52,855 nt of DNA from Candidatus Kuenenia stuttgartensis (GTDB lineage: Bacteria; Planctomycetota; Planctomycetia; Planctomycetales; Planctomycetaceae), in the NCBI GenBank assembly GCA_945861465.1, contig CAMAVB010000018.1, positions 1 through 52,855 on the forward strand, written 5' to 3'. Positions 9,126 to 18,284 of the stretch are shown piece after piece. The position numbers and the translations under genes are program-made. The notes beneath the pieces were generated by a model. It saw only the letters and a list, made by a program, of their open reading frames with translations. It searched no databases and had not been told where the DNA came from. Numbering within the stretch: the first letter of the stretch is position 1; every line of letters starts with the position of its first letter.

Positions 9126-11435
9126 ATGGCTTCATCAGGACTTCCGAGCATGTACGGTGCAAACGCCGCGTCGGCGGCGGAGGATCAGGACGCAGGTTTG
9201 GACGTCTGGGGCTTTCTCAGACGTAGAAAATCATTCATTATCGTATTTGCAATGCTGGGAACAGGCATCGGTTACATGTTGTTCGATCGACAGGTTCCGA
9301 TTTATCGATCGACAGCGTTGGTGCAGGTCATTCATAGACATGCAGACCGACGGATGGATATCCTTGTTTCAGAACGAGACCTGAAAGACGCAGCTTTTGA
9401 AATCAAGAGCCCCAGCCTGATTGAGCCGGCCTACGAAAAACACCAACTCAGCGAATTGACTTTGCTGCAGGGGCTGCCACCCATCGCTGCGTATGATCAA
9501 ATTGCCGGCATGACCGAGGTTAGAACGGGACTAGACAACACGAATGTCGTTGAGATTGCAGTCCAGGGAGCCCGAGCTGACGAGATTCGTCAAATTGCGA
9601 ACGCGATCGCGGAAGAATACGTCAACAAGCAGATGGAGAACTACAAGGATGCCCGTGGCGAATTGGATGCGCTTCTCATGCGGCAGCGGGAGGGCCTGCA
9701 CGTAGAGTTGAAGGAAAAGGAAAAGGAATACAATGAGTTCCGTGAACGCTCCGGCTTAATGAGCGACGGAAAGAATCCGCATCGCGAACGCCAGCAGGCT
9801 TTTTTGACACAGTTGGCGACGCTCTCACTGGAAGAAACAGCTGTCAAAGCTGAGTTAGAAACTCTGGAAGAAGCGTTGAACAGCGGTGGATCTCGCGAAG
9901 CGATCCTGATGGCGATCGGAAAGTTAAGTGAGAATTCCGCGACCGGTGCAGTGGCGACGCGAAGAATTGACGATGCAGCTAACAGCAGTAGAAATCTTGA
10001 CGAACGTATGATTCCGCTGCTGCTCGAACAGAAAGAACTGGAAGCGAAACATGGGAAGGATCATCCAAAGGTCAGAGCGATGGAGCGTCGAATTGAGTTC
10101 ACTCGTCAATTGCTGCAGAAATTTGTCGCCGCCGAACCAGCGACAATCGATACACCAGTTACGACAGACGTTCCAACCGATTTTATTGTCATTTACCTCC
10201 AATCACTGCGTCAGCAGATGCAGAGGATTGCAAGAGAACGCCAGGATCTGGAAACACAGGCCGGTGAGGCGGAACGACTTGCTCGCGCGCTTGGGAATGA
10301 TGAAAACGAAGACCGAACCCGAAGGAACGAAATCGATCGACTGACAAAACTATTCGACAATGCGTCGTCGAACGTTTCACAAACAAAAGTTGACGCCGAG
10401 ATGGGAGGCGTCAAAGCACAGATTCTTGCTCACGCCCGTGACGGAGGACTGGTTTATCCTCGTCTCAGTCAGTTTATGAGTATGGGTGCATTTCTCGGTG
10501 GATTTCTCGGACTGGTCCTTGGATACCTGGTCGAAATCGCTGATAAGAGTTTCCGGAAGCCACACGAAGTAATCCGGGAATTCGGTGTGCCAATCATCGG
10601 GCACATTCCTTTTATGACAGACGAGCGTCTGAAGGGAGGGAATGCCAGTAACGGAATGGACCGGACAGCTGTCTGCGTCCACCAGCCTCGCTCGCGCCCG
10701 GCGGAAGCCTATCGTTCCGTGCGTACGGCTATTTGTTTCAGCGCATTGGGCAGTTCCCATCGTGTGATTCAGGTGAGCAGTCCTGCAGCGGGCGATGGAA
10801 AATCGACACTCGCCCTAAATCTTTCGATCGCATTGGCGATGTCAGGCAAACGCACAATTTTGGTGGAAAGCGACTTCCGCCGCCCAAAAGTCCATAAGTT
10901 GACTGCTGTCGAAAACAAGTACGGGATTGTGGACGTGCTGCGTGGTGTCGCAGAATTAGATGATGCCGTGCAGAGTACCTCGGTAGAATCATTCTTTGTC
11001 CTGCCGTGTGGTAGTCGCCCAAAAGACCCTGCAGAGTTGTTGTCGCGACCTGAATATGAGCAGCTGATTCAGGTGCTGCGGGAAAAGTATGACTATGTCA
11101 TCGTCGATACGCCGCCGATCCTCGCGGTGACCGATCCAACAAGCATCGCCCCGCGCGTGGACGGAGTACTGCTGGCCATGCGACTCAGTCGTCACACTCG
11201 AGACCTGGGACGTCGGACGCTGGAGCAATTGCGAGATGTCGGGGCGACTATGGCCGGGATCGTGATTAACGGCGTGGAAGAGTCCGACGGCTATGGCTAT
11301 GGGAGCTACCGCTACTCCGATTATCAGTATTACTACAAGAGTTACGACGACGGCTACGGTCACGAACGCAACGCAAAAGAAGATTACTTCTCCGAAGACC
11401 GTTCCGAGTCGATCGATGCTGACATTTTGCTCTAA
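9126..11435 (+). CDS. Wzc-type polysaccharide co-polymerase / BY-family tyrosine autokinase
   Basis: Inner-membrane protein (769 residues) controlling polysaccharide chain length and export by cycles of tyrosine autophosphorylation. Order: first membrane span about 36-54; a long periplasmic domain with coiled-coil stretches (about 170-250 and 360-420, Wzz/GNVR-like); second span about 450-470; cytoplasmic kinase with Walker A AGDGKST (555-561), Walker A' ILVESD (578-583) and Walker B VIVDTPP (658-664). The C-terminus carries 11 tyrosines between residues 723 and 754, including YYY at 735-737, the autophosphorylation cluster. All parts are in one chain, as in proteobacterial Wzc; most Firmicutes split them. 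It is preceded by a strong Shine-Dalgarno and a long leader, so it may start its own transcript. Confidence 0.95.
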   Translation: MASSGLPSMYGANAASAAEDQDAGLDVWGFLRRRKSFIIVFAMLGTGIGYMLFDRQVPIYRSTALVQVIHRHADRRMDILVSERDLKDAAFEIKSPSLIEPAYEKHQLSELTLLQGLPPIAAYDQIAGMTEVRTGLDNTNVVEIAVQGARADEIRQIANAIAEEYVNKQMENYKDARGELDALLMRQREGLHVELKEKEKEYNEFRERSGLMSDGKNPHRERQQAFLTQLATLSLEETAVKAELETLEEALNSGGSREAILMAIGKLSENSATGAVATRRIDDAANSSRNLDERMIPLLLEQKELEAKHGKDHPKVRAMERRIEFTRQLLQKFVAAEPATIDTPVTTDVPTDFIVIYLQSLRQQMQRIARERQDLETQAGEAERLARALGNDENEDRTRRNEIDRLTKLFDNASSNVSQTKVDAEMGGVKAQILAHARDGGLVYPRLSQFMSMGAFLGGFLGLVLGYLVEIADKSFRKPHEVIREFGVPIIGHIPFMTDERLKGGNASNGMDRTAVCVHQPRSRPAEAYRSVRTAICFSALGSSHRVIQVSSPAAGDGKSTLALNLSIALAMSGKRTILVESDFRRPKVHKLTAVENKYGIVDVLRGVAELDDAVQSTSVESFFVLPCGSRPKDPAELLSRPEYEQLIQVLREKYDYVIVDTPPILAVTDPTSIAPRVDGVLLAMRLSRHTRDLGRRTLEQLRDVGATMAGIVINGVEESDGYGYGSYRYSDYQYYYKSYDDGYGHERNAKEDYFSEDRSESIDADILL

Positions 11436-11633
11436 GTCAGGACAGACTGGCTCAACAGCCAATCGCAACATGTGATTGACGTGGCTGGTATGCCTTGGCA
11501 ATCTGTTTGAGTTATTCATGTTCAGCAATCAGAGCACTTAAAATCCCTTCGGCAGAACGAACGGTATATCTCACACCGAATGTTGTGTTGGCCTGTTGTC
11601 TTTTGAATTCAAAAACTTTGGACCTGGTCGCAC

Positions 11634-12977
11634 ATGGGGCAAGCCGCAATTGACACTTGCATGAATTTCTCAATTGCCGGATTTGCAGGTAACATCTTCG
11701 ATTCGAATGTCACCGACGGGGACGAAGTCCGCGCGGAGATTCGACTGCCGTCGGTTTTGTTCCTGAACAGATCGTACTGGCCTGACGTTGAGGCGACTGG
11801 TCAGCTGCTCACAGCATTGTGTGAAGGGTTGACACTGGATTTTGAAGTTGGTGTTCTGGCCGGGCGTCCGAATGCGATTGTGCAAGACCTGGCGTTCAGC
11901 GACTGGGGTAACGCAGACGAACGGAACGGGGTTCACATTCATCGTGTAGCGCACGCGAAGTTTCCCAAACAGAACCTCTTCGGCAAGGCACTGAACTTTC
12001 TGTCGTTCGCTCATGCGTCTCATTCAGCTTTGCGAACAATTACTGCCCCGGATGTAGTGGTCTTTGAAACGGATCCGTTTCTGAATGCCTTTGCGGCTAG
12101 TCGCCTGCAGAAACGAACAAACTGCAGAATGATTGGTTATCTGCAGGACATCTATCCAGACGTCGCTGTGGCGTTGGGGAAAGTCGGCAACACCTGGGCG
12201 GTCCGCAGGCTGAGGTCGGCATTATTCGACATCTACCGCCGCTGCGATCAGATGGTAGTGCTCAGCCAGGACATGGCAGACCTGTTGACAGACGGGGGCA
12301 TTGCGGCTGAGCGAATTTCGATTGTCCCGAACTGGGCCGACACTCACAGCATAGCGCCTGGTCATGGTATCAGTCGATTCCGTGAACAACATCAACTGGG
12401 AGAGCACTTTGTCGCGATGTATTCAGGCAACCTTGGACTCACGCAGCGGCTTGAAGAATTTGTACTGGCTGCTGCCCTATTGATGGATCGCCCGGACATT
12501 CTGTTTTGCTTTGTAGGACGCGGTTCTCAGGAAAACTCGCTCCGCCAACTGGTCAAAGCAAACGGTCTGACGAATGTACGGTTCTTTGATTATCAACCGC
12601 AGGACGAACTGACTCACAGTCTTACCGCAGCCGATCTGCACCTGGTACCATTAACGAAAGACTTGAGTCGTTGCCTGATGCCGAGTAAACTTTACGGGAT
12701 CCTCGCGGCGGGGCGACCGTATTTGACAAATGCCCCTGCTGGTTCAGAGTTGCACACCATCAGCACGACGCATCATGTTGGACTCACCGTAGAACCGGGT
12801 TCAGTGCCGGCGATTGCGGCCCGTATCCTGTGGGGAGCCGACCATCGTGCAGAACTTGAAACCATGGGCCTCAAGGCGCGGCAACTCGCTGAATCCAAAT
12901 ACACTCAACAGCATTCCATTACGAGATTCCGCACCGTGCTTCAGCAGGTTCTCGCACAGACTGAATTTCGTCGCTGA
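11634..12977 (+). CDS. Glycosyltransferase family 4 (WbuB-like)
   Basis: Retaining GT-B glycosyltransferase, probably adding a residue to a lipid-linked repeat on the cytoplasmic face. The N-domain acceptor region reads LNRSYWPDVEATGQLLTAL, close to WbuB-type enzymes. The C-domain has FVAMYSGNLGLTQRLEEF, then PSKLYGILAAGRPYL in place of the classical EX7E block. With the ATG at 11634 the protein is 447 residues. The first about 36 residues are unlike the family and include a 24-base sequence that recurs in a non-coding region, so translation may really begin later (in-frame ATG at 11661 or TTG at 11757). It starts the GDP-deoxyhexose gene group, 53 bases before fcl. Confidence 0.85.
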   Translation: MGQAAIDTCMNFSIAGFAGNIFDSNVTDGDEVRAEIRLPSVLFLNRSYWPDVEATGQLLTALCEGLTLDFEVGVLAGRPNAIVQDLAFSDWGNADERNGVHIHRVAHAKFPKQNLFGKALNFLSFAHASHSALRTITAPDVVVFETDPFLNAFAASRLQKRTNCRMIGYLQDIYPDVAVALGKVGNTWAVRRLRSALFDIYRRCDQMVVLSQDMADLLTDGGIAAERISIVPNWADTHSIAPGHGISRFREQHQLGEHFVAMYSGNLGLTQRLEEFVLAAALLMDRPDILFCFVGRGSQENSLRQLVKANGLTNVRFFDYQPQDELTHSLTAADLHLVPLTKDLSRCLMPSKLYGILAAGRPYLTNAPAGSELHTISTTHHVGLTVEPGSVPAIAARILWGADHRAELETMGLKARQLAESKYTQQHSITRFRTVLQQVLAQTEFRR

Positions 12978-13030
12978 AATTGTGCATGTGTTTTTCTGAC
13001 AACAGCCAACCGTAGACTGCCAAAGCTCCC

Positions 13031-13984
13031 GTGCCCTCACATTCTTCATCGATCTTTGTCGCTGGCCACAAAGGCATGGCAGGGGCTGCTGTCGTCCGGC
13101 AATTGACAGCGGTCGGTCTTACGAATCTGCTGCTCAAAAGCCGCGCCGAACTGGATCTTATGAATCAGGCGAGTGTGAATCAGTTCTTTGCGGAGCATCA
13201 TCCGGAAGTTGTCGTGTTTGCCGCAGCAAAAGTGGGTGGGATTCATGCAAACAACAGTTTCCCGGCGGAATTCCTTCATCAGAATCTGGTAATGGCCTCA
13301 AACGCCGTGCATGCGGCGTGGCAGCACGGGACGAAGCGGTTTCTGTTTCTTGGCAGCACCTGCATCTATCCCCGTCTGGCACCGCAACCGATTAGCGAAA
13401 GCAGCTTGCTAACGTCGCCGCTGGAACCGACGAACGAAGCCTATGCGATCGCAAAAATCGCCGGGTTGAAGCTGTGCCAATTCTACCGTCGTCAATATGG
13501 CGTGTTGTTTTATTCAGTCATGCCGACAAATCTTTATGGTCCAGGCGATAACTATCATCCGCACAACAGTCATGTCCTGCCAGCTTTGATCCGCCGGTTC
13601 CATGAAGCGAAGGAATCGAATGCTGATGCGATAACGATCTGGGGCTCAGGGACACCATTGCGAGAGTTCCTGCATGTCGATGACCTCGCGGCTGGAATTC
13701 TGCATCTGTTGCAGTTGCCTGATCCTCCCGATTTGGTCAATATCGGTAGTGGCGAAGAAATCAGCATTCGCAGCGTGGCCGAATTGATCGCTGAGATCGT
13801 TGGATTCCGTGGCAGAATTATGAATGATCTGTCGATGCCAGACGGGACGCCTCGTAAGCTTAGCGATATCAGTCTGATCAAATCGACCGGATGGTCGCCG
13901 AAGATCTCCCTAAGCGACGGACTCTCCGCTGCGTATCAGGACTTCCTGAGTTCACTCAAACATGAAAGATTGCGGAGCGTGTGA
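13031..13984 (+). CDS. fcl: GDP-L-fucose synthase (GDP-4-keto-6-deoxymannose epimerase/reductase)
   Basis: Extended short-chain dehydrogenase that turns GDP-4-keto-6-deoxy-D-mannose, the Gmd product, into GDP-L-fucose. The 317-residue protein shows the NADP-binding VAGHKGMAG, then [20 protein letters not shown] with the catalytic serine, and YAIAK with the YxxxK pair. [22 protein letters not shown] is characteristic of Fcl. The start is a GTG; no ATG lies nearby upstream and the conserved strand begins seven codons later. Together with the gmd genes at 14838 and 16551 it completes GDP-fucose synthesis from GDP-mannose. Confidence 0.93.
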   Translation: MPSHSSSIFVAGHKGMAGAAVVRQLTAVGLTNLLLKSRAELDLMNQASVNQFFAEHHPEVVVFAAAKVGGIHANNSFPAEFLHQNLVMASNAVHAAWQHGTKRFLFLGSTCIYPRLAPQPISESSLLTSPLEPTNEAYAIAKIAGLKLCQFYRRQYGVLFYSVMPTNLYGPGDNYHPHNSHVLPALIRRFHEAKESNADAITIWGSGTPLREFLHVDDLAAGILHLLQLPDPPDLVNIGSGEEISIRSVAELIAEIVGFRGRIMNDLSMPDGTPRKLSDISLIKSTGWSPKISLSDGLSAAYQDFLSSLKHERLRSV

Positions 13985-14144
13985 AAGACAGGGAACGGAG
14001 AGCGGGGAATCGTATGCGAGATTGTTGTATCGGGAACTGCGTTTTCCGGCTCGCCAATTCTGGAAACCGATTCCTGATTGCTGTAACCGACGAGTGAACA
14101 CTGGTAACTGAAGTCTGTCTACTCCCCGCCAACTAACCTCTCCC

Positions 14145-14735
14145 ATGACTGAATTCCATTTAACGGGTGCCGCACTTTGGGAAAGGATGAACCGCGCTGT
14201 GGAAAAAGTGCAGGAACGACTTGAAAAGTCTGCCCGAACGTTGGAAGCGGTCGGCATTCCGTACTGTATTATCGGAGGCAACGCAGTTCGAGCCTGGGTG
14301 GCGCAGAAAGACGAAGCCGCCGTGCGAACGACCCGCGATGTCGATATCCTGCTGCGACGCTGTGACCTGCCCGCCGCGATTGCAGCAATGCAAGGGGCCG
14401 GATTCGTCTATCGACATTCCGCTGGAATCGACATGTTTCTGGATCACCACGACTCCAAAGCCCGAGACGCAGTCCATGTCCTGCTTGCCTGCGAACGAGT
14501 GCGTGAAACGGATTATTTAGCCGCCCCGGACGTCGATGACTCTGTCATAGTCGATTCACACAGAATTCTGTCATTGGCAGCGCTGGTTCGGATGAAACTC
14601 ACTGTTTTTCGCGATAAAGACCGCATGCATTTGCGAGACATGTTGGACGTAGAACTCATCGACGCGAGCTGGGTTAATCACGTACCACCAGAACTCGCCG
14701 CACGCCTCCAGGAACTCCTGGACAATCCTGAATGA
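14145..14735 (+). CDS. Nucleotidyltransferase-fold protein (AbiEii/MNT-like)
   Basis: A 196-residue protein with the polymerase-beta nucleotidyltransferase signature: YCIIGGNAVRAW followed by TTRDVDILL, giving the GG...DxD arrangement that binds metal and NTP. A predicted helical region follows (LSLAALVRMKLTVFRDKDRMHLRDML), as in proteins annotated AbiEii-like or kanamycin nucleotidyltransferase-like. Its substrate is unknown. It sits between fcl and gmd, 160 bases after fcl and 102 before gmd, with no visible antitoxin partner, so a toxin role is not supported by context; a cargo or housekeeping role is equally possible. Confidence 0.7.
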   Translation: MTEFHLTGAALWERMNRAVEKVQERLEKSARTLEAVGIPYCIIGGNAVRAWVAQKDEAAVRTTRDVDILLRRCDLPAAIAAMQGAGFVYRHSAGIDMFLDHHDSKARDAVHVLLACERVRETDYLAAPDVDDSVIVDSHRILSLAALVRMKLTVFRDKDRMHLRDMLDVELIDASWVNHVPPELAARLQELLDNPE

Positions 14736-14837
14736 AGGGGGCGTCGTCCATTTTCAATCGAAATTTCTTCAGGCAGACACCTGCGACTGTTGCACGATGA
14801 AAACTGCCAACTTTTTAACTTCTGAAGAGCGAGCTTC

Positions 14838-15848
14838 ATGCCTAGAACTGCATTCATCACAGGAATTACCGGCCAGGATGGATCCTATCTTGCCGAATTG
14901 CTGTTGGAAAAAGGCTATGATGTCCACGGCTTGGTGCGTCGAGCCAGCACGTTTACCACGGGGCGCATCAATCACATTTACAACGATCCGCACCAAAGCG
15001 GCACGCGGCTGTTTCTGCACTACGGCGACCTGACAGATGGTCAAAGCTTGACAAATCTTGTCCTCGATATCGAGCCCGATGAAATTTACAACCTCGGGGC
15101 TCAGAGTCACGTGCGAGTATCCTTTGATCAGCCTGTCTATACGTTTCAATCGACAGGCGGCGGAGCACTCAATGTCCTTGAGGCTGCTCGTCAATTGAAC
15201 AAGAAAAAACACGTCAAAGTCTATCAGGCATCGTCCAGCGAAATGTATGGCGAAGTGCTGGAAACGCCACAGACAGAAAAGACACCATTCCAACCGCAGA
15301 GCCCCTACGGTTGTGCAAAGGTTTTCGCGTTTCATCAAACGGTGAACTATCGCAAGTCTTATGACATGTTTGCCGTAAACGGAATTCTCTTCAATCACGA
15401 AAGCCCCCGACGTGGCGAAACATTCGTGACGCGAAAAATCACCCGCGCTGCCACACGGATTAAACTTGGACTTCAGCAAAAACTGTATCTCGGGAATCTG
15501 GAAGCGAAACGCGACTGGGGCTATGCAAAAGATTATGTCGAAGGCATGTGGCGCATGCTGCAGCATTCCGAGCCCGATGATTTTGTGCTTGCCACGGGCA
15601 AGACTCAAACCGTCCATGAGTTCGCCGATCTCGTGTTCGCGCAATTGGAACTGGATCCACAGATGTATATTGAGATTGATCCACGTTACTTTCGGCCCGC
15701 CGAAGTCGATTTGCTGCTTGGCGACTGCAGCAAAGCCAAAGAGAAACTCGGCTGGACCGCCACCACCAGTTTGGCTGAACTGGCGAAACTCATGGTTGAC
15801 CACGACCTGGAACTGGCTCGACAGGAAGCACTTCTGGCGAGGAATTGA
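14838..15848 (+). CDS. gmd: GDP-mannose 4,6-dehydratase, copy 1
   Basis: Converts GDP-D-mannose to GDP-4-keto-6-deoxy-D-mannose using bound NADP(H). The 336-residue protein begins with [20 protein letters not shown], the Gmd nucleotide loop, then [26 protein letters not shown] with the Ser/Glu catalytic pair, SPYGCAK with YxxxK, and [19 protein letters not shown], an essentially diagnostic Gmd block. All catalytic residues are present. It supplies fcl (13031), and possibly the RMD-like reductase at 41019. The ATG is directly followed by the conserved strand. Confidence 0.95.
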   Translation: MPRTAFITGITGQDGSYLAELLLEKGYDVHGLVRRASTFTTGRINHIYNDPHQSGTRLFLHYGDLTDGQSLTNLVLDIEPDEIYNLGAQSHVRVSFDQPVYTFQSTGGGALNVLEAARQLNKKKHVKVYQASSSEMYGEVLETPQTEKTPFQPQSPYGCAKVFAFHQTVNYRKSYDMFAVNGILFNHESPRRGETFVTRKITRAATRIKLGLQQKLYLGNLEAKRDWGYAKDYVEGMWRMLQHSEPDDFVLATGKTQTVHEFADLVFAQLELDPQMYIEIDPRYFRPAEVDLLLGDCSKAKEKLGWTATTSLAELAKLMVDHDLELARQEALLARN

Positions 15849-15854
15849 CAGCAG

Positions 15855-15921
15855 CCAGGCATGTTCATGCCTGGAGCAGGGCGGTCGGTGAAAATGTAGC
15901 TCAGTCGTTCCGCTGACTGAG
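15855..15921 (+). repeat. Two adjacent hairpins after gmd
   Basis: First hairpin: CCAGGCATG at 15855-15863 and its exact complement at 15866-15874 (effective loop six bases). Second: CTCAGTC at 15900-15906 with GACTGAG at 15915-15921 and an eight-base loop. They begin seven bases after the gmd stop. Neither has a following T-run, so they may be REP-like or mRNA-stabilising structures; termination is less likely. Confidence 0.45.
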
Positions 15922-15993
15922 GCATCCCCGCTTCAATTCGGTTTTGGCGAGAACGATTCAAACTATTGCTCAACACTACTGGATAGGTAGCCG

Positions 15994-16296
15994 ATGAGTA
16001 CGATTTCCACACTCGCTGAACATCGCGTTCTTTTGGATGGCGTAAGTTGGCAAACTTATTCTGCCATCGACAAGCTGAGATTATTTGCCTCGATGGGAAT
16101 CCCCGAGGTCTGACGATATGACGGAAACATACTATGGATTGGCCGTCTCGATGAAGACAGATACACAGAAACCAGCTTCAGTCGTGTCCTTCGCGATTTT
16201 CCAGTCGAGCTGGCCAGTAAGCTTCTTGCTCAACGATTTGAGACCAGCGAAACAGAACTCATCCGCTAGTTTGCTGAAAGAATTGCCGCGAAATAG
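15994..16296 (+). pseudogene. Remnant of an Uma2-family (DUF820) nuclease gene
   Basis: One continuous frame reads a typical Uma2 start (VLLDGVSWQTYSAI) joined directly to a typical Uma2 C-terminus (DKLRLFASMGIPEV, stop, RYDGNILWIGRLDEDRYTE...). The middle of the gene, including the PD-(D/E)xK catalytic core, is missing: about 100 codons deleted in frame. Two in-frame stops follow, TGA at 16111-16113 and TAG at 16267-16269. Both stand where the family usually has tryptophan, in the PEVWRYDG motif and before FAERIA, so each is explained by a single G-to-A change in TGG. It is clearly dead. It lies between the two gmd copies; an intact relative lies at 51770. Confidence 0.8.
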
Positions 16297-16518
16297 CCAT
16301 TCCCGGTCGTGAACATTCCCGTTTGACCCGATCCCAACGGCGAAGCTGCTTCGCACGGAAGATGGAGTCCAAGTAAGAGAACAGTGATCGATGCGGATCT
16401 TCACTGCAAGAGACCATCGCGATTTTGCATGCTTCTCCTCCGTGCAGTCCGTCGCAAGTTATTGAGTTTATCGTTTCGCTGCAAGAACATGCAGAAACAA
16501 CGGTCAGACTCCGCCGTG

Positions 16519-16547
16519 CCTTCTCCCTTTTCCCTTCTCCCTTCTCC
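16519..16547 (+). other. Pure pyrimidine tract before the second gmd
   Basis: Twenty-nine consecutive C/T bases made of TTCTCCC-like units, ending three bases before the ATG at 16551. The complementary strand has three GGG runs flanked by GG runs, so it could form a G-quadruplex. There is no Shine-Dalgarno here. Confidence 0.7.
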
Positions 16548-16550
16548 GCC

Positions 16551-17534
16551 ATGCTCGCACTCATTACCGGTATCACAGGTCAGGACGGTTCCTTGCTAAC
16601 GGAACTGCTCCTGGAAAAAGGCTACGAAGTACACGGGATCGTGCGCCGCAGTAGTACGCTGGAACGATCCCGTCTGAGTCAGTTCTATGGCGATGCCAGC
16701 ACTCATGAAAAGCGACTGTTTCTGCATTATGCAGACCTGAGTGATACGACCACGATCCGGAGAATCATCAGCAAAGTCCAACCTGCAGAGTTCTATCATC
16801 TGGCCGGACAGTCGCATGTCGGACTAAGTTTCGAGATCCCGGAAAGCACTTGCGATCTGACTGCAATGGGAAGTCTCCGGATCATGGAGATCCTGCGCGA
16901 CCTCCCACACCCACCACGGTTTCTTCACGCCAGCAGTCGTGAAATTTTTGGAACGCCCACTTTCAGTCCGCAGGATGAATCAACGCCCGTCAATCCCAAT
17001 TCGCCTTATGGCTGTGCGAAAGCCTTTGCGACTCAGATGACAAGAATTTATCGCGAAGCACACGGGCTCTTTTTCTGCAACGCCATCTGTTACAACCACG
17101 AAAGCCCGCGACGCGGCGAGAACTTTGTCACGCGGAAAGTCACTCTGGCGGCCGCCAGGATCAAAATGGGGCTGCAGAAATCTGTGAGTCTTGGTGATCT
17201 CGATTCCGCCCGCGACTGGGGCTACGCCAAAGACTATGTGCAGGCGATGTGGCTGATGCTGCAACAGGAATCGCCGGACGACTATGTCATTGCGACAGGT
17301 GAATCGCGGACTATTCGCGATCTTCTGGAAACCGCATTCAGACACGTCGGATTAAACTGGCAGGATCATGTGAAGATTGACAACCGTTTCAAGCGACCTG
17401 CAGATGCTCACGAACTGCTTGGAAATCCGGAAAAAGCTGTAAAACAACTGGGATGGAAGCCTTCGATCACATTCGAGCAACTGATACATCTCATGGTCGA
17501 TGAGGACCTGAAAGCGGTGAAGAGCCGGACTTGA
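16551..17534 (+). CDS. gmd: GDP-mannose 4,6-dehydratase family protein, copy 2 (divergent)
   Basis: Second member of the Gmd family, 327 residues, clearly diverged from copy 1. It keeps [45 protein letters not shown] (YxxxK) and [19 protein letters not shown]. The catalytic loop differs: ASSREIFG where copy 1 has ASSSEMYG, so the glutamate is kept while neighbouring Ser and Tyr become Arg and Phe. I chose the ATG at 16551, directly before the conserved strand; upstream in-frame codons are low-complexity leader. It probably makes GDP-4-keto-6-deoxymannose, or acts on a related GDP-hexose. It could feed a separate branch, such as the RMD-like reductase at 41019. Confidence 0.85.
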   Translation: MLALITGITGQDGSLLTELLLEKGYEVHGIVRRSSTLERSRLSQFYGDASTHEKRLFLHYADLSDTTTIRRIISKVQPAEFYHLAGQSHVGLSFEIPESTCDLTAMGSLRIMEILRDLPHPPRFLHASSREIFGTPTFSPQDESTPVNPNSPYGCAKAFATQMTRIYREAHGLFFCNAICYNHESPRRGENFVTRKVTLAAARIKMGLQKSVSLGDLDSARDWGYAKDYVQAMWLMLQQESPDDYVIATGESRTIRDLLETAFRHVGLNWQDHVKIDNRFKRPADAHELLGNPEKAVKQLGWKPSITFEQLIHLMVDEDLKAVKSRT

Positions 17535-18284
17535 AGCCAGCAATTTTTGGAGTGCGATGACTGGTGTCTGACGACTTCGCATTTCGCGACGCCCTCGCTG
17601 CCCGCCACTCGCTACTGCCAACGGACGACTTACGCTGAACTAATACACCTTCGCGCCCTCCGTGGTGAAATCTGCGAGTAGTTTCTTACCACGGAAAACT
17701 CCGAGAAAATTGCTGTAGCGGAATCCTGAGACGGCAGCTAATGGCCCCTCTGTGGCGGCACAGTCGCCGTAATCGACACAAGCCAACCAGCCTCTCCGGT
17801 CATGCAGAATCTGCGCGAACCAGCAGGCTGACTGCTGACCTCTTCACTGTTTCCGGGCTACGTTAGTGGCACTGAGGCAACGTCCAGAAGCCCTCGATTA
17901 TCGATGACGCGCTCGTGGCGCGTGGCACCGACAGGAACGAAGTCCGCGCCAATCGCCCATTTCCACTGACTTTGCTCAATGTAGTCGTATCCCTTCGACG
18001 CTGCGGACTGCCAATTGATACTCCCATACACAGCCGCCGCTGGCCCGCTGATCCCCTCACCCCACAATCCACAATCCGAAGCCCACACACCGGTTGGCAG
18101 ATGAGCGGTTGTCGTGGCAATGGTTGCCATCCTATACTTTTCAACCCGCCGGAATTCCACTTGTTATCGTGCAATCCAGAGTCTCAGCCCCGGTATCAGC
18201 CATTCAGACCGCCGTTTTCCAAATCCAATTAGTGCTGCCCTTGAATTATCAAATTGTCCGGGAAAAGAAGCACATCACCGAACT
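17535..18284. other. 750-base non-coding region between gmd copy 2 and the ABC exporter
   Basis: No convincing gene on either strand. A minus-strand frame without a start codon (about 17640-17840) reads protein-like sequence (for example GWLACVDYGDCAATEGPLAA) but I cannot assign it. Phrases such as CGCCCTCCGTGG near 17654 look like dispersed intergenic repeats. A 24-base segment at 17926-17949 recurs with two changes at 11711-11734. The exporter promoter should lie near the right end. Confidence 0.5.

Noticed and set aside
14769-15803. Long (344-codon) minus-strand open frame opposite gmd
   Set aside because: Shadow of gmd: the plus strand encodes every Gmd motif, while the minus-strand product has no recognisable domain.
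17863-18174. Minus-strand open frames before the ABC exporter
   Set aside because: Composition is typical of frames in non-coding DNA, without motif or ribosome site; part of the sequence is a dispersed repeat.
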